A stretch of 64,000 nt of DNA, from assembly GCA_900450595.1 (NCBI GenBank), contig UGGS01000001.1:1798001-1862000 (forward strand), given 5' to 3'. Position 1 is the first letter of the stretch; each line of letters opens with the position of its first letter. The position numbers and the translations under genes are program-made. Below are positions 49,648 through 60,041 of this stretch, one piece after another. Under the pieces are notes generated by a model. It ran no database searches, was not told the DNA's origin, and was given only the letters and a program-made list of their open reading frames with translations. Source of the stretch: [Flavobacterium] thermophilum (GTDB lineage Bacteria; Bacillota; Bacilli; Bacillales; Anoxybacillaceae).

Positions 49648-50625
49648 TTACGAATGCACTTTCAGTTTTTTGAACTCTTCGGTGAGGAGCGGAACGACTT
49701 CGAACAAATCGCCGACAATGCCGTAGTCCGCGACTTTAAAGATGTTGGCTTCCGGGTCTTTGTTAATGGCGACGATGACTTTCGAGTTGGACATCCCCGC
49801 TAAATGCTGGATGGCGCCTGAGATGCCGCAAGCGATGTAAAGGTCCGGCGTGACGACTTTTCCTGTTTGCCCGATTTGCAGCGAGTAGTCGCAATAGCCG
49901 GCATCGCACGCCCCGCGCGAAGCGCCGACCGCACCGCCCAACACTTCGGCGAGCTCTTGGAGCGGCTTAAAGCCTTCGGCGCTTTTGACGCCGCGGCCGC
50001 CGGCGACGATCACTTTCGCCTCCGTCAAGTCGACGCCTTCCGCCGTTTTGCGGACGACCTCTTTGACAATCGCGCGCAAGTCTTTGATCTCGACGGCGAG
50101 CGCTTCCACGCTGCCTGAGCGCGACTCGTCGCGCTCAAGCGGCGCGATGTTGTTCGGACGCACGGTCGCGAAGATGATGCCATCGGTGACGATTTTCTTT
50201 TCAAACGCTTTTCCGGAGTAGATCGGACGCGTGAAAACGATGTTGCCGCCCGCCTCTTCGACGGCGATGACGTCGGACACAAGGCCGGCGTCGAGCTTGA
50301 TGGCCAATTTCGGCGACAAGTCTTTGCCAAGCGCCGTATGGCCGAAGACGATGCCTTCCGGCTGCTCTTTGTCAATCACGGCTTTTAACGCTTGCGAATA
50401 GCCATCTGATGTATAAAATTTCAAATTCGGATGTTCGATGACGACGACGCGGTCCGCACCGCGGTAAATGAGTTCGTTCGCATGCGCCTGCACTTGGTCG
50501 CCGACGAGCACCGAGACGACTTCCCCGCCTTCGGCGATCGTTTTGGCGGCCGCAATAGCCTCAAACGAAACGTTCCGCAGCGATCCGTCCCGCACTTCTG
50601 CTAAGGTCAATACTTTACGTGCCAT
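49648..50625 (-). CDS. etfA: Electron transfer flavoprotein alpha subunit
   Basis: EtfA holds the FAD of the ETF heterodimer, which takes electrons from acyl-CoA dehydrogenase in fatty-acid oxidation. The C-terminal FAD domain shows [13 protein letters not shown] (near 207-219), [39 protein letters not shown] and [16 protein letters not shown]. The 325-residue length is typical. ATG follows ATAGGGGGAC. It is 65 bases after etfB and is the last gene of the unit. Confidence 0.97.
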   Translation of the reverse strand: MARKVLTLAEVRDGSLRNVSFEAIAAAKTIAEGGEVVSVLVGDQVQAHANELIYRGADRVVVIEHPNLKFYTSDGYSQALKAVIDKEQPEGIVFGHTALGKDLSPKLAIKLDAGLVSDVIAVEEAGGNIVFTRPIYSGKAFEKKIVTDGIIFATVRPNNIAPLERDESRSGSVEALAVEIKDLRAIVKEVVRKTAEGVDLTEAKVIVAGGRGVKSAEGFKPLQELAEVLGGAVGASRGACDAGYCDYSLQIGQTGKVVTPDLYIACGISGAIQHLAGMSNSKVIVAINKDPEANIFKVADYGIVGDLFEVVPLLTEEFKKLKVHS

Positions 50626-50690
50626 GTTTCAGTCCCCCTATCCTTTGATTCCCCGTTGTGCTTCATCCGAACGCCGACAGCGGTTTCCGC

Positions 50691-51467
50691 TTATACCACT
50701 TTCGCTTCGGAGCGGAGCAGCTGAACGAGTTCCTTCACTTGATCGGCGATCTCGCCTTGCAAAATTTTGCCCGCTTCGCGCTTCGGCGGCAAGAACACTT
50801 CAATCGTTTTCGTCTTCGCTTCAACATCGTCTTCGTCGAGGTCCAAATCGTCAAGCTCTAGCTCTTCAAGCGGTTTCTTTTTCGCTTTCATGATCCCCGG
50901 CAGCGACGGATAGCGCGGTTCGTTCAAGCCTTGTTGAGCGGTGACAAGGAGCGGCAGCGACGTTTCGATGATTTCCTCATCCCCTTCGACATCGCGCACG
51001 ACGGTCACTTTGCCGCCGTCGGCAATGTCGAGCTTCGTGATCGTCGTCACATACGGAATGCCGAGCAATTCCGCAACGCGCGGGCCGACTTGCCCGGAAC
51101 CGCCGTCAATGGCGACGTTGCCGGCTAAAATCAAGTCCGGGTTTTTGTCTTTTAAGTATTCAGCGAGCACTTTCGCCGTCGTATATTGGTCTTGTTCTTC
51201 GACATCATCGTCAATGTTGATGAGCACCGCTTTGTCGCAACCCATGGCGAGCGCTGTGCGGAGTTCTTTTTCCGCCTCTTCGCTGCCGACGGTGACGACC
51301 GTCACTTCGCCGCCGTGTTTGTCGCGCACTTGAATCGCTTCTTCAATGGCGTATTCGTCGTACGGATTGATGATGAATTCTGCCCCTTCCTCGTTAATCT
51401 TGCCGTTGACGATGGAGATTTTTTCTTCCGTGTCAAACGTGCGTTTCATCAACACAAAAATGTTCAT
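50691..51467 (-). CDS. etfB: Electron transfer flavoprotein beta subunit
   Basis: EtfB binds AMP and forms the ETF heterodimer with EtfA. The 258-residue protein starts NIFVLMKRTFDTEEKI and carries INPYDEYAIEEAIQ. The signature block VAIDGGSGQVGPRVAELLGIP lies near 119-139. ATG at 51467 follows GAGGAGGGAA. It stands between fadB and etfA, the B. subtilis order. Confidence 0.97.
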   Translation of the reverse strand: MNIFVLMKRTFDTEEKISIVNGKINEEGAEFIINPYDEYAIEEAIQVRDKHGGEVTVVTVGSEEAEKELRTALAMGCDKAVLINIDDDVEEQDQYTTAKVLAEYLKDKNPDLILAGNVAIDGGSGQVGPRVAELLGIPYVTTITKLDIADGGKVTVVRDVEGDEEIIETSLPLLVTAQQGLNEPRYPSLPGIMKAKKKPLEELELDDLDLDEDDVEAKTKTIEVFLPPKREAGKILQGEIADQVKELVQLLRSEAKVV

Positions 51468-51531
51468 GTCGTTCCCTCCTCGGTTTGATTGAACATTGTT
51501 TCATGTTCCAACATTCAGATATTGACAAAGA

Positions 51532-52305
51532 TTATTTTCCTTTAAAGACGGGCGGCCGTTTTTCCAAAAACGCCTGCACGCCTTCTTTTGCATCCTCGGA
51601 TCCAAACACGCGGCCAAACCATTCCGCTTCCTCGCGCACGGCCTCAACGAACGTTTTTTCCTTGGCGGCGTTAAGCAACTCAATAACCGCCCGAACGGAA
51701 AGCGGACTTTTGGCGGCGATCTTTTTCGCCAGCGCTTTGGCCTCGTCAAGAAGCCGCTCTTCCGGCACCGCCTTGTTGGCAAGCCCCCATTGCACAGCCT
51801 CTGCGCCGGTAATCGGCTCGCTCGTCCACATCATTTCGGCTGCCTTGCCAAAGCCGACGTAGCGCACAAGCCGCTGCGTGCCAGCAAATCCGGGGATGAT
51901 GCCGAGCTGCAGCTCCGGCAGGCCGAGTTTAGCGTTTTCCGCCACGATGCGGATATGGCAGCTCATGGCCAACTCCAATCCACCGCCAAGCGCCGCGCCG
52001 TGAATCGCCGCAATGACTGGTTTGGAAAAGCGTTCGATCCGCTCCATCACGAGTTGGCCGTTGCGCGACAAGCCGGATGCCTCCTCGACGGAAGCGATGG
52101 ACGTGAATTCTTTGATGTCAGCGCCGGCTGAGAAAAATCTTCCTTCGCCATGGAGCAGCACGACGCGCACGTCCGGGTCGATCTCAAGCTCGTCCAACAA
52201 GGTTGAAAGCTCTTTCAAAACAGCGGATGCAAGAGCGTTCGCCGGCGGCCGCGAAAACGTCACGACGGCGACGAACTCCTCTTTCGCTACGCGAAAAAAA
52301 TTCAT
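51532..52305 (-). CDS. fadB: Enoyl-CoA hydratase/isomerase FadB
   Basis: This crotonase-fold enzyme hydrates trans-2-enoyl-CoA in beta-oxidation. The 257-residue protein has the oxyanion-hole block FSAGADIKEF (near 61-70). The catalytic region IHGAALGGGLELAMSCHIRI (near 97-116) precedes LGLPELQLGIIPGFAGTQRL, which holds the usual glutamates. ATG at 52305 follows AAAGGGGAGAGG. A longer upstream frame overlaps fadR and is not coding. The B. subtilis alias is ysiB. It follows fadR by 25 bases. Confidence 0.94.
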   Translation of the reverse strand: MNFFRVAKEEFVAVVTFSRPPANALASAVLKELSTLLDELEIDPDVRVVLLHGEGRFFSAGADIKEFTSIASVEEASGLSRNGQLVMERIERFSKPVIAAIHGAALGGGLELAMSCHIRIVAENAKLGLPELQLGIIPGFAGTQRLVRYVGFGKAAEMMWTSEPITGAEAVQWGLANKAVPEERLLDEAKALAKKIAAKSPLSVRAVIELLNAAKEKTFVEAVREEAEWFGRVFGSEDAKEGVQAFLEKRPPVFKGK

Positions 52306-52330
52306 GAAGCCTCTCCCCTTTCTGCCTTTC

Positions 52331-52918
52331 CTAACGTCCGGCGGCGCACCCTTTGACGAGCAGTTCGTACACCGGATCGGCGAGGGCGGCCAAGTCATAC
52401 TTTTGCTCGTTCATCACCCACGTCGTCACCGTTTCATCCAGGGTGCCAAAGATCATTTGCCGAGTGAGCCGGACGTCTAAATCTTGGCGAAACTCCCCTT
52501 TTTCCATCCCCTCCATGATGATGCGGTCGATGAGCCGCAAATATCCTTTCAGCACCTCATTGATGCGATGGCGCAGCTCTTTGTTCGACTGGCGCAGCTC
52601 AAGCTGCGTCACGACCGCCATATGCGGATCGGCAGCGAGGGCGGAAAAATGAGTTTTCACCAACACATACAATTTCTCTAAGGGGCTTGAAATTCCTTCT
52701 GTCTCTTGTTCAATTTTCTCGATGAACGCCCCCATCTTTTCCTGAAAAAGCGAAATTAAAATATCCTCTTTGTTTTTAAAATAAAGATAGATCGTGCCGT
52801 CGGCGACGCCGGCCTGCTTGGCGATTTTCGACACTTGCGCTTGATGGTAGCCATGCTCGGCGATGACGACGACGGCCGCGTCAATAATTTGCTTGAACTT
52901 CGGCTTTTCTCTGCGCAA
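52331..52918 (-). CDS. fadR: TetR-family fatty-acid degradation repressor FadR
   Basis: FadR represses fatty-acid degradation genes and is released by long-chain acyl-CoA. The 195-residue protein has the N-terminal TetR helix-turn-helix (about 8-55; AGVADGTIYLYFKNKEDILISLF), and LTRQMIFGTLDETVTTWVMN is a conserved block of the ligand domain. The start is TTG at 52918 after GGAGAATGAC. The length equals B. subtilis FadR (YsiA) within one residue. A consensus FadR operator lies 38 bases upstream. Confidence 0.94.
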   Translation of the reverse strand: MRREKPKFKQIIDAAVVVIAEHGYHQAQVSKIAKQAGVADGTIYLYFKNKEDILISLFQEKMGAFIEKIEQETEGISSPLEKLYVLVKTHFSALAADPHMAVVTQLELRQSNKELRHRINEVLKGYLRLIDRIIMEGMEKGEFRQDLDVRLTRQMIFGTLDETVTTWVMNEQKYDLAALADPVYELLVKGCAAGR

Positions 52919-52955
52919 TCGTCATTCTCCTTTGCTTCCGATCCCCATCTTCAAA

Positions 52956-53010
52956 TGAATGAATCATCATTCATATTCCTATTTTACGAATTGTTCCGAC
53001 GATTTGTCAA
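52956..53010 (-). promoter_or_regulatory. Internal promoter and FadR operator before fadR
   Basis: On the minus strand TTGACA (53005-53010) and TAAAAT (52981-52986) are 18 bases apart, inside the end of lcfA. The perfect 18-bp palindrome TGAATGAATCATCATTCA (52956-52973) matches the FadR consensus and covers the expected transcription start. fadR-fadB-etfBA should thus be autoregulated from here. Confidence 0.85.
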
Positions 53011-54679
53011 GCCTTATTTTTTCTTGCTCTGCGAGAACACGGCGCAAAATTTTGCCGACCGCCGTCTTCGGCAATTCGCTGCGGAACTCGTAGATGCGCG
53101 GCACTTTGTAAGCAGCCAGGCGCTGGCGCATAAACGCGTCAAGCTCCTGTTCGCTGCACATCTCCCCCGGCTTTAACACGACGAACGCTTTCACCGTCTC
53201 GCCGCGGTACGGATCCGGAACGCCGATCACGGCCGCTTCCTGCACTTTCGGGTGCTCATACAGCGCTTCTTCGACTTCGCGCGGGTAAATGTTGTAACCG
53301 CCGGCGATAATGACATCTTTCTTGCGGTCGACGATATAAAAATACCCCCGCTCATCCATATAGCCGATGTCACCTGTATACAGCCATCCGTCGCGCAGCA
53401 CTTGCTCAGTCTCCTCCGGCTGATTCCAGTAGCCTTTCATCACTTGCGGCCCGCGCACGACGAGTTCTCCACGCTCGCCGGGCTTTGCTTCCTCACCCGT
53501 TTCCAAGGAAACGATTTTCGCGTCCGTATCCGGCCACGGAACACCGATGCTTCCTTTCACCCGCTCCCCGTCCCAAAGGAAGTTGCTATGGGTGACAGGG
53601 GATGCCTCGGTCAACCCGTATCCTTCAATCAATTTTCCGCCCGTCACCTGTTCAAACTGCTCCTGCACCTCAACCGGTAGCGGAGCGGAGCCGCTGATGC
53701 AGACGTTGATCGAGGATAAATCATATTTGGCCAAGTCGGGCTCATTCAACAAAGCGATATACATCGTCGGCGCGCCAGGAAACATCGTCGGGCGGGTGCG
53801 TTCGATCGTCTTCAACGTTTGCTTCACGTCAAAGCGAGGAAGCAACACCATTTTGCTCGCCATCATCACGGACAAATTCATCACCGTCGTCATGCCGTAC
53901 ACGTGGAAAAACGGAAGCACACCGAGCACCGTTTCTTTTCCTTTTTCGCATTTATACACCCAATGGGCGCACATGAGCGTATTGGCGATCAAGTTGCGAT
54001 GCGTCAACATGGCCGCTTTCGGATGTCCCGTCGTGCCGCCTGTATATTGCAGCAGCGCCACATCTTCCACGGGGTCGATGTCCACCCCGATCGGAGCGGT
54101 TTCCTTGCGGCTCATGATCGTGCGGAACATATGAACGGTTTCGCTTTCCGCGATGCGGACGATGGGCATGTTTTGCTTCCGCTGCACAAGCGGATACAGC
54201 CATTTCTTCACCGTGGGCAAATACTCTTGCATTCTCGTGACAATCCAATGCTTGACCGGCGTCCTCCCTTTCACCTTTTCCGCCTTTGGATACAGAAGAT
54301 CCATCGTCACGAGCACCGAGGCGCCGCTGTCGTTCAGCTGGTATTCAAGCTCATACTCGGTGTAAAGCGGGTTCGTCTGCACGACGATGCCGCCGGCTAG
54401 GAGCGTCCCGTAGTAGCTGATGACCGCCTGCGGGCAGTTCGGCAGCATCACCGCCACCCGGTCTCCTTTTTGAACACCAAGGCGGCGCAAAAAGTGGGCG
54501 AATGTGAGCGCCTGTTCGTACACTTGGCGGAACGTCATCGTCTTTCCGAAAAAATCGATGGCGTCTTTGTCGCCATATTGTTCCGCCGTCTCCCGCAAAT
54601 AGTCAGAAAGCGTTTTCTTTGGATAGTCGAGCGTAGCAGGAATGGACGGCGGATAATGAGCGAGCCACGGTTTTTCCAT
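52979..54679 (-). CDS. lcfA: Long-chain fatty-acid-CoA ligase
   Basis: The enzyme activates fatty acids to acyl-CoA, the entry to beta-oxidation and the step that makes the FadR ligand. ANL-superfamily motifs: LQYTGGTTGHPKAAML (P-loop, near 210-225), GYGLTEASPVTHSNF, the hinge YFYIVDRKKDVIIAGGYNIY (near 441-460) and the catalytic lysine in PKTAVGKILRR near 549. ATG at 54679 has AAGGAGGG 6 bases upstream. The ATG two codons earlier abuts the Shine-Dalgarno and is unlikely. 566 residues. No FadR box is visible upstream of this gene. Confidence 0.96.
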   Translation of the reverse strand: MEKPWLAHYPPSIPATLDYPKKTLSDYLRETAEQYGDKDAIDFFGKTMTFRQVYEQALTFAHFLRRLGVQKGDRVAVMLPNCPQAVISYYGTLLAGGIVVQTNPLYTEYELEYQLNDSGASVLVTMDLLYPKAEKVKGRTPVKHWIVTRMQEYLPTVKKWLYPLVQRKQNMPIVRIAESETVHMFRTIMSRKETAPIGVDIDPVEDVALLQYTGGTTGHPKAAMLTHRNLIANTLMCAHWVYKCEKGKETVLGVLPFFHVYGMTTVMNLSVMMASKMVLLPRFDVKQTLKTIERTRPTMFPGAPTMYIALLNEPDLAKYDLSSINVCISGSAPLPVEVQEQFEQVTGGKLIEGYGLTEASPVTHSNFLWDGERVKGSIGVPWPDTDAKIVSLETGEEAKPGERGELVVRGPQVMKGYWNQPEETEQVLRDGWLYTGDIGYMDERGYFYIVDRKKDVIIAGGYNIYPREVEEALYEHPKVQEAAVIGVPDPYRGETVKAFVVLKPGEMCSEQELDAFMRQRLAAYKVPRIYEFRSELPKTAVGKILRRVLAEQEKIRLDKSSEQFVK

Positions 54680-54729
54680 ATGCATCCCTCCTTGTTTCTA
54701 TTTTATTTCACTTTTTGTAATTTTTCATC

Positions 54730-54761
54730 AAAAAAAAAACGCCTCGCCTGAGCGAGACGTC
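54730..54761 (-). terminator. Terminator upstream of lcfA
   Basis: Stem ACGTCTCGC / GCGAGGCGT with a long T-run on the minus strand closes the zapA-cvpA-polX-mutS2 group and the two small membrane genes. Confidence 0.88.
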
Positions 54762-54924
54762 ACCAAAACCAGTACACCAAACCAATGAAGAAAAAGCACG
54801 CGCAAATGACAAACAAGATTTTCGCCAGCACATCGACCGACCGGTTGCGCACGGCCATATAGACGATGCCGGCGATCAAAAGCAGCCCGACGGCGATCAA
54901 CAACCATTTGACTACTGCGTTCAT
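54760..54924 (-). CDS. Small two-helix membrane protein
   Basis: A 54-residue protein with two membrane helices (about 4-24 and 32-53) joined by a short basic loop (VRNRSVD). ATG at 54924 has AAAGGGGAAC upstream. The frame is open further 5' but crosses the end of the preceding gene. I do not recognise the family. It lies 13 bases after the DUF350 gene and ends at the terminator stem, so it is cotranscribed with it. Confidence 0.65.
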   Translation of the reverse strand: MNAVVKWLLIAVGLLLIAGIVYMAVRNRSVDVLAKILFVICACFFFIGLVYWFW

Positions 54925-54937
54925 TCGTTGTTCCCCT

Positions 54938-55348
54938 TTACTGAATCCCTTCGCCGATGACAAACGACAAACCGACGGAAATGACCATCGAGATAAAGCC
55001 GACCGCCCGGTTGTCGTTGGCAATTTCATCATCGATGTTAAACTTCGGCGTCAAAAATTCATAAATAAAATACGCTGCGAGCAGAAGCAAAAACCCGTAC
55101 ACGCCCCAGCCGACCATCGACAACAGCGACTCATGGTGGGCGAGCGCGTAACGAAAAATATTGGCAATGCCAAAAATCTTTCCGCCGGTTGCCATCGCCA
55201 CCGCCATATTGCCTTTTTGAATTTCTTCCCAGTTTTTATACTTCGTGACGAGTTCAAACACGGCCAAAAACACCACGATGCACAGCACGGCGACGCTGAA
55301 ATTGGCAGCGGTTCTCACCATTTCGTGCTCCCAAAACGGTGCCATCAT
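54938..55348 (-). CDS. DUF350 membrane protein (YshE-like)
   Basis: About 136 residues with four membrane segments, consistent with the DUF350 family, which usually has two pairs of helices. Landmarks are LAVFELVTKYKNWEEIQKGN (near 28-47) and FNIDDEIANDNRAVGFI (near 104-120). The function is unknown. Two adjacent ATGs (55348, 55345) have GGGGGCGAGA directly upstream. An ATG at 55363 overlaps the mutS2 stop as ATGA and could also be used. Position after mutS2 fits yshE of B. subtilis. Confidence 0.75.
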   Translation of the reverse strand: MMAPFWEHEMVRTAANFSVAVLCIVVFLAVFELVTKYKNWEEIQKGNMAVAMATGGKIFGIANIFRYALAHHESLLSMVGWGVYGFLLLLAAYFIYEFLTPKFNIDDEIANDNRAVGFISMVISVGLSFVIGEGIQ

Positions 55349-55359
55349 TCTCGCCCCCA

Positions 55360-57714
55360 TCATTTCAGTTCCACGACCGTCACCCCGGTCCCGCCTTCAT
55401 TCGCCTCACCAAATCGGAAGCTTTTGACCGCCCGGTGCTGCTTTAAAAACTGCTGCACCCCTTGGCGGAGCGCGCCTGTCCCTTTGCCGTGGATGATGGA
55501 GACGCGCGCATATCCGGCGAGCACGGCGTCATCCAAGTATTTCTCAAGCCGAAGGAGCGCGTCTTCGTACCGTTCGCCGCGCAAATCAAGCTCAAGGCTC
55601 ACATGGGCGTCCTTGCCTTTCACCGTCGCAATCGGCGTCACGTCGTTCACCGGCGCGCTGCCGATGTATTCTAAGTCACGCTCGTGAATTTTCATTTTCA
55701 AAATGCCGAGCTGCACTTGCCATTCATCGTCCGACACTTTTTCGATCAAGTAGCCTTTTTGGTTGAGGCTCGTCACCTTCACTTCATCACCCGGCTGGAA
55801 TACATGGCGCGGCGCCTGTTTTTTTGCTCTTTTCCGTTTCTCGACTTTCGGCACGGCGGCGGCGAGCCGCTGTTTTGCCTCGGCGAGCTCGTGTTCTTTC
55901 ACTTCCGCCTGCTTTTCTTTTTGCAGGCGGCGCAGTTCATGGATCACCCGCTCGGCTTCGCGCTCGGCGGCGCGGATGATGTCCGTTGCCTGCTTCGCCG
56001 CTTCAGCCAGCCGCTCTTCTTTTTCCTCTTCGAGCGCTTCGAGCTTTTGCTCCCACTCGGCGCGCAGCCGCTCCGCTTCCTCCAGCGCCGCGCGCGCCCG
56101 CGCTTCGTCTTCCTCGGCTTGCTTTTTGCTTCGTTCGAGCGACGCGATCATGTTTTCCACGTTATGGCTTTCCGCGCTCACTTGCGCTTTCGCCCGCTCG
56201 ATAATCCGCTCATCCAACCCCAAGCGGCGTGAGATGTCAAAGGCGTTGCTGCGGCCGGGAATGCCGATCAATAGTTTATACGTCGGACGGAGCGTTTCGG
56301 TGTCAAATTCAACGCTCGCGTTCACCACCCCGGGGCGGTTGTAGCCGTACGCTTTCAATTCGGGATAATGCGTCGTCGCCACCGTCCGCGCCCCGCGCCC
56401 GTGCACTTCATCCAAGATGGCGATGGCAAGCGCCGCCCCTTCCTGCGGGTCGGTGCCCGCTCCGAGCTCATCAAACAGCACAAGGCTTTGGCCATCGACA
56501 TGGCGCAAAATGTCGACAATATTGACCATATGGGACGAGAACGTGCTCAAGCTTTGTTCGATCGACTGCTCGTCGCCGATATCCGCGTACACTGCGCGGA
56601 ACACCGCCGCTTCCGATCCGTCGGCCGCCGGGATAAACAGCCCCGCTTGCGCCATTAATGTCAACAAGCCGACCGTTTTCAACGTCACCGTTTTCCCGCC
56701 GGTGTTTGGGCCTGTTATGACGATCGTCGTATAATCGCCGCCGAGTTCAATGTCATTCGGCACCGCCTTTTCTTGATCAAGCAGCGGATGGCGGGCCTGC
56801 ACAAAGCGAAGATAGCCTCGGTTATTGACCGCTGGCTTCGCGGCTTGCAGCCGGCGGGCGTATTTCGCCTTGGCAAACGCAAAATCGAGCGCCGCAAGCG
56901 ACTCAACCGCCCGCGCAAGCGGTTCAGCCTGCTCAGCGACTTTTGCCGACAGTTCGCGCAAAATGCGTTCGATTTCTTGCTTTTCTTTCGCCCGCGCTTC
57001 GCGGAGTGCGTTGTTCAACTCGACGACCGCCTGCGGCTCGATAAACAGCGTCGCCCCGGACGCCGACTGGTCGTGGACGATGCCGCCATAGGCACTGCGA
57101 TACTCTTGTTTCACCGGAATGACATAGCGGTCGTTGCGGATCGTAATGATGGCGTCCGACAGCCGCTTTTGCGCCGACGGCGAGCGAATGATGCTCTCAA
57201 GCTTCTCGCGGATGCGCGTTTCCACTGACCGAATTTGCCCGCGGAGCGAACGGAGGCGGTCGCTTGCGGCATCCAATACCTCGCCATGATCGTCGATCGA
57301 ACGGCGAATGTCATGCTCGAGTTCCGGCGCTTCAGCCAATGTGTCCGCATAACGGAAAAGCCGCTCAAGTCCGCCATGCTCGTCATAGAGACCCGCGATC
57401 AGCCGCTTCATTTGCCGGCTTGCGGCCGAGGTGGCCGCCACTTCAAGCATCTCTTGCGGGCTGAGCGTGCCGCCGATCGCCGCCCGCTTGAGATGCGGAC
57501 GGATGTCGACTACTCCGTCAAGCGGCGCATAGCCAGCAAGTCGCAAAACAGCGGCCGCTTCATCCGTTTCCTCAAGCCAAGCGGCCACCTCCTCCAAATC
57601 GGATGACGGCATGAGCGCCTCGATTTTTTCCAAACCGAGCGGCGAGGACGCATGCTCAGCCAACTGCTCTTTCACTTTATCGAACTCCAAGGTGTGAAGC
57701 ACTTTTCGTTGCAC
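55360..57714 (-). CDS. mutS2: MutS2, DNA/ribosome-acting ATPase with Smr domain
   Basis: MutS2 resembles MutS but lacks the mismatch-recognition domain; it has roles in recombination control and in rescue of collided ribosomes. Order: helical core (about 1-300), ATPase with Walker [15 protein letters not shown] (near 330) and [19 protein letters not shown] (near 408), coiled coil (about 510-620; Glu/Ala-rich), KOW-like region (about 640) and C-terminal Smr nuclease domain ([28 protein letters not shown]). GTG at 57714 follows GGGGGTCAG and matches the homologous N-terminus (784 residues). An ATG eight codons upstream overlaps the polX stop. Confidence 0.96.
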   Translation of the reverse strand: MQRKVLHTLEFDKVKEQLAEHASSPLGLEKIEALMPSSDLEEVAAWLEETDEAAAVLRLAGYAPLDGVVDIRPHLKRAAIGGTLSPQEMLEVAATSAASRQMKRLIAGLYDEHGGLERLFRYADTLAEAPELEHDIRRSIDDHGEVLDAASDRLRSLRGQIRSVETRIREKLESIIRSPSAQKRLSDAIITIRNDRYVIPVKQEYRSAYGGIVHDQSASGATLFIEPQAVVELNNALREARAKEKQEIERILRELSAKVAEQAEPLARAVESLAALDFAFAKAKYARRLQAAKPAVNNRGYLRFVQARHPLLDQEKAVPNDIELGGDYTTIVITGPNTGGKTVTLKTVGLLTLMAQAGLFIPAADGSEAAVFRAVYADIGDEQSIEQSLSTFSSHMVNIVDILRHVDGQSLVLFDELGAGTDPQEGAALAIAILDEVHGRGARTVATTHYPELKAYGYNRPGVVNASVEFDTETLRPTYKLLIGIPGRSNAFDISRRLGLDERIIERAKAQVSAESHNVENMIASLERSKKQAEEDEARARAALEEAERLRAEWEQKLEALEEEKEERLAEAAKQATDIIRAAEREAERVIHELRRLQKEKQAEVKEHELAEAKQRLAAAVPKVEKRKRAKKQAPRHVFQPGDEVKVTSLNQKGYLIEKVSDDEWQVQLGILKMKIHERDLEYIGSAPVNDVTPIATVKGKDAHVSLELDLRGERYEDALLRLEKYLDDAVLAGYARVSIIHGKGTGALRQGVQQFLKQHRAVKSFRFGEANEGGTGVTVVELK

Positions 57715-57734
57715 GTATCTGACCCCCAGCTCAT

Positions 57735-59459
57735 TCATTTCGTTCGTTTGTCGCGCAAAAACTGCCGCAGCTTGTCAAGCGGCCATGTGTTGATGACCGT
57801 TTCGTTCTTGATCCAGCCTTTCCTTGCCGTCGCCACGCCAATAGCCATATCATCAAGCATGTCCAAATGGTGGGCGTCCGTGTTAATGGCAATATACGCC
57901 CCCGCTTCCTCGGCTTTTTTCACGTAGGCCGCCGACAAGTCGAGCCGGTTTGGGTTGGCGTTTAACTCAAGCACCGTGTTCGTCTCCGCCGCCAGCTCGA
58001 TGAGCCGCTCGATATCGACGTCATAGCCGTCGCGCTGGCCGATGAGCCTTCCGGTCGGATGGGCGATGACATCGACGTACGGATTGCGAAGCGCCGCCTC
58101 GAGCCGCTTCATGATCGCCTCGCGCGGCTGTTTGAACGCAGAGTGAATGGCGGCGATGACAAAATCCAGCTCCTTGAGCACGTCATCATCGTAATCGAGC
58201 GTCCCGTCCGGCAAAATATCCATCTCAATGCCGGCGAGGATGGTAAAATCCGAATAGCGCGCGTTCAGCCGTTCGATTTCCTCGCGCTGGCGCCGCAATC
58301 GATCCGGCGTCAAACCGTTGGCGACTTTCAAAAATTGCGAATGGTCGGTGATGGCCATATACCGATAGCCGCGGCGGCGGCACGCCTCAACGAGCTCCTC
58401 AAGCGAACACGCCCCGTCGCTCCATGCCGAATGCATATGCAAATCGCCTTGAATGTCTTCAAGGCGGACAAGCGGATATCGGTCCGAATAGCGCTCGATT
58501 TCCGTGCCGTCTTCACGCAGCTCCGGGGGAATGTGCGGCAGCCCGAAATGGGCGTAAAACGCCGCTTCATCCGGGAACGTTTTCACCTTGCCGGTCGCTT
58601 CGTCTTCCACGCCGTATTCGCTGATTTTCTCCCCGCGCTCTTTGGCGAGCTGGCGCATGCGCACGTTATGCTCCTTCGATCCGGTGAAATGATGGAGCGC
58701 GGTCGCAAACTGCGCCCCACTGACCAGCCGGAAGTCGACGGCCACATCGTCGTCATAGCGAAGCAGAAGCGACACTTTTGTCTCCCCAGCAGCGATGACC
58801 TCGCGGACACGCTCAAAACGAAGAAGCCCGTCGCGCACCGCAGCCGGACGGTCGGTGGCGATGACATAATCCAAATCTTTCACCGTTTCGTTTACGCGCC
58901 GCAAACTGCCGGCCCGCGAGAAGCGAATCACGCCGTCAAGACAAGCAAGCTGGCGTTCCACATCCGCCGCGGCGGCGAGCACCCGAGCGAGCGGCAGCCG
59001 CTCGGGGCGTTTGCCTGCCTTTTCAATGGCCGCAAGCAGCTTTTCTTCCGTTTTCGCGCCAAAACCGGCAAGCGCGCGCACTTTTCTAGCCAAGCACGCT
59101 TCTTTCAATCCATCCATATCGACAATGCCAAGCTCTTGATGCAGCTTGGCGATTTTTTTGCCGCCAAGCCCCGGGATCTTAAGCAAGGAAAGAAGCGTTT
59201 CCGGAATATCGCGCTTTAATTCCTCGAGCACCGATGATGAACCGGTTTCGACAAACTCGGTGATGATCGCCGCCGTGCTTTTGCCGATGCCGGGAATGGC
59301 GGTGAAGTCGCCGATTTCCGCGAGGCTCCGCTCATCCGTTTCCAAGGCGTTCGCCGCTTTGCGGAAGGCGTTGACCTTAAATGGATTTTCTCCTTTGATC
59401 TCCATATACAGTGCGATCGTTTCAAGCAGGCGGATGACCTCTTTTTTATGGACGCTCAT
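57735..59459 (-). CDS. polX: DNA polymerase X with PHP exonuclease domain
   Basis: Bacterial PolX fills short gaps and has 3'-5' exonuclease activity for base-excision repair. Order: 8-kDa helix-hairpin-helix domain (about 1-90; [18 protein letters not shown]), second HhH ([15 protein letters not shown]) and polymerase palm. The palm has [16 protein letters not shown] with the metal-binding Asp pair (near 186-201) and the third Asp in VAVDFRLV. The C-terminal PHP domain has [12 protein letters not shown] near 340 and ITDHSQF. ATG at 59459 follows GGGAGGAAAT and gives 574 residues. All catalytic residues seen are intact. Confidence 0.96.
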   Translation of the reverse strand: MSVHKKEVIRLLETIALYMEIKGENPFKVNAFRKAANALETDERSLAEIGDFTAIPGIGKSTAAIITEFVETGSSSVLEELKRDIPETLLSLLKIPGLGGKKIAKLHQELGIVDMDGLKEACLARKVRALAGFGAKTEEKLLAAIEKAGKRPERLPLARVLAAAADVERQLACLDGVIRFSRAGSLRRVNETVKDLDYVIATDRPAAVRDGLLRFERVREVIAAGETKVSLLLRYDDDVAVDFRLVSGAQFATALHHFTGSKEHNVRMRQLAKERGEKISEYGVEDEATGKVKTFPDEAAFYAHFGLPHIPPELREDGTEIERYSDRYPLVRLEDIQGDLHMHSAWSDGACSLEELVEACRRRGYRYMAITDHSQFLKVANGLTPDRLRRQREEIERLNARYSDFTILAGIEMDILPDGTLDYDDDVLKELDFVIAAIHSAFKQPREAIMKRLEAALRNPYVDVIAHPTGRLIGQRDGYDVDIERLIELAAETNTVLELNANPNRLDLSAAYVKKAEEAGAYIAINTDAHHLDMLDDMAIGVATARKGWIKNETVINTWPLDKLRQFLRDKRTK

Positions 59460-59501
59460 CCCCATTTCCTCCCTTTCCCGCAAAACCGCGGCCGCGCCCG
59501 G

Positions 59502-60041
59502 TCAGACGCGGCCATGAATCCACCAATGATTAAGCATGTCCGACAACACCGGCGTATGTTTCACAATCACGGTCGCCATAAGCGAACGCTGCAGCTGCTC
59601 CTGCACGCTGTCAATCGGCACGAGCGCCCCGATATACAACAGCAAAAAGACGAGCAAATACACTTCCGCAAATCCGAGCGCCGCCCCCGCCAGACGGTTG
59701 ACGCTTCGCAACAGCGGCAGCTGGGCGACGAAATCAAGCATCGAGCCGATGATTTGCAGGACGATTTTCACAGCAAAAAACAAAAGCGCAAAGGAAATCG
59801 CCCGATAATAGGCATCGTCCAAATGCGTGCTCTGAAACAGCAGCTTCATCGTCTCCGGGTCTCCGAACGTCGGATACGGAATCCAAAGGCGCAATGTCGG
59901 CACAAACCGTTCATAATAGCGATAGGCGACGAAAAAGGCGATCAGAAACCCGGCCATATGAATGAATTGAAGGATAAAGCCGCGCTTCAGCCCGATCATC
60001 GCCCCCATCAACAGGACAAACAGCAGCACGACATCAATCAT
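59502..60041 (-). CDS. yshB: CvpA-family membrane protein YshB
   Basis: The 179-residue protein has four or five membrane segments and the CvpA/colicin V production family pattern (LLFVLLMGAMIGLKRGFILQFI near the N-terminus, LAGAALGFAEVYLLVFLLLYIG near 126-147). The role is unknown; in other bacteria CvpA affects cell envelope stress. The ATG overlaps zapA by 8 bases and has only a weak ribosome binding site, so translation is coupled. Confidence 0.88.
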   Translation of the reverse strand: MIDVVLLFVLLMGAMIGLKRGFILQFIHMAGFLIAFFVAYRYYERFVPTLRLWIPYPTFGDPETMKLLFQSTHLDDAYYRAISFALLFFAVKIVLQIIGSMLDFVAQLPLLRSVNRLAGAALGFAEVYLLVFLLLYIGALVPIDSVQEQLQRSLMATVIVKHTPVLSDMLNHWWIHGRV

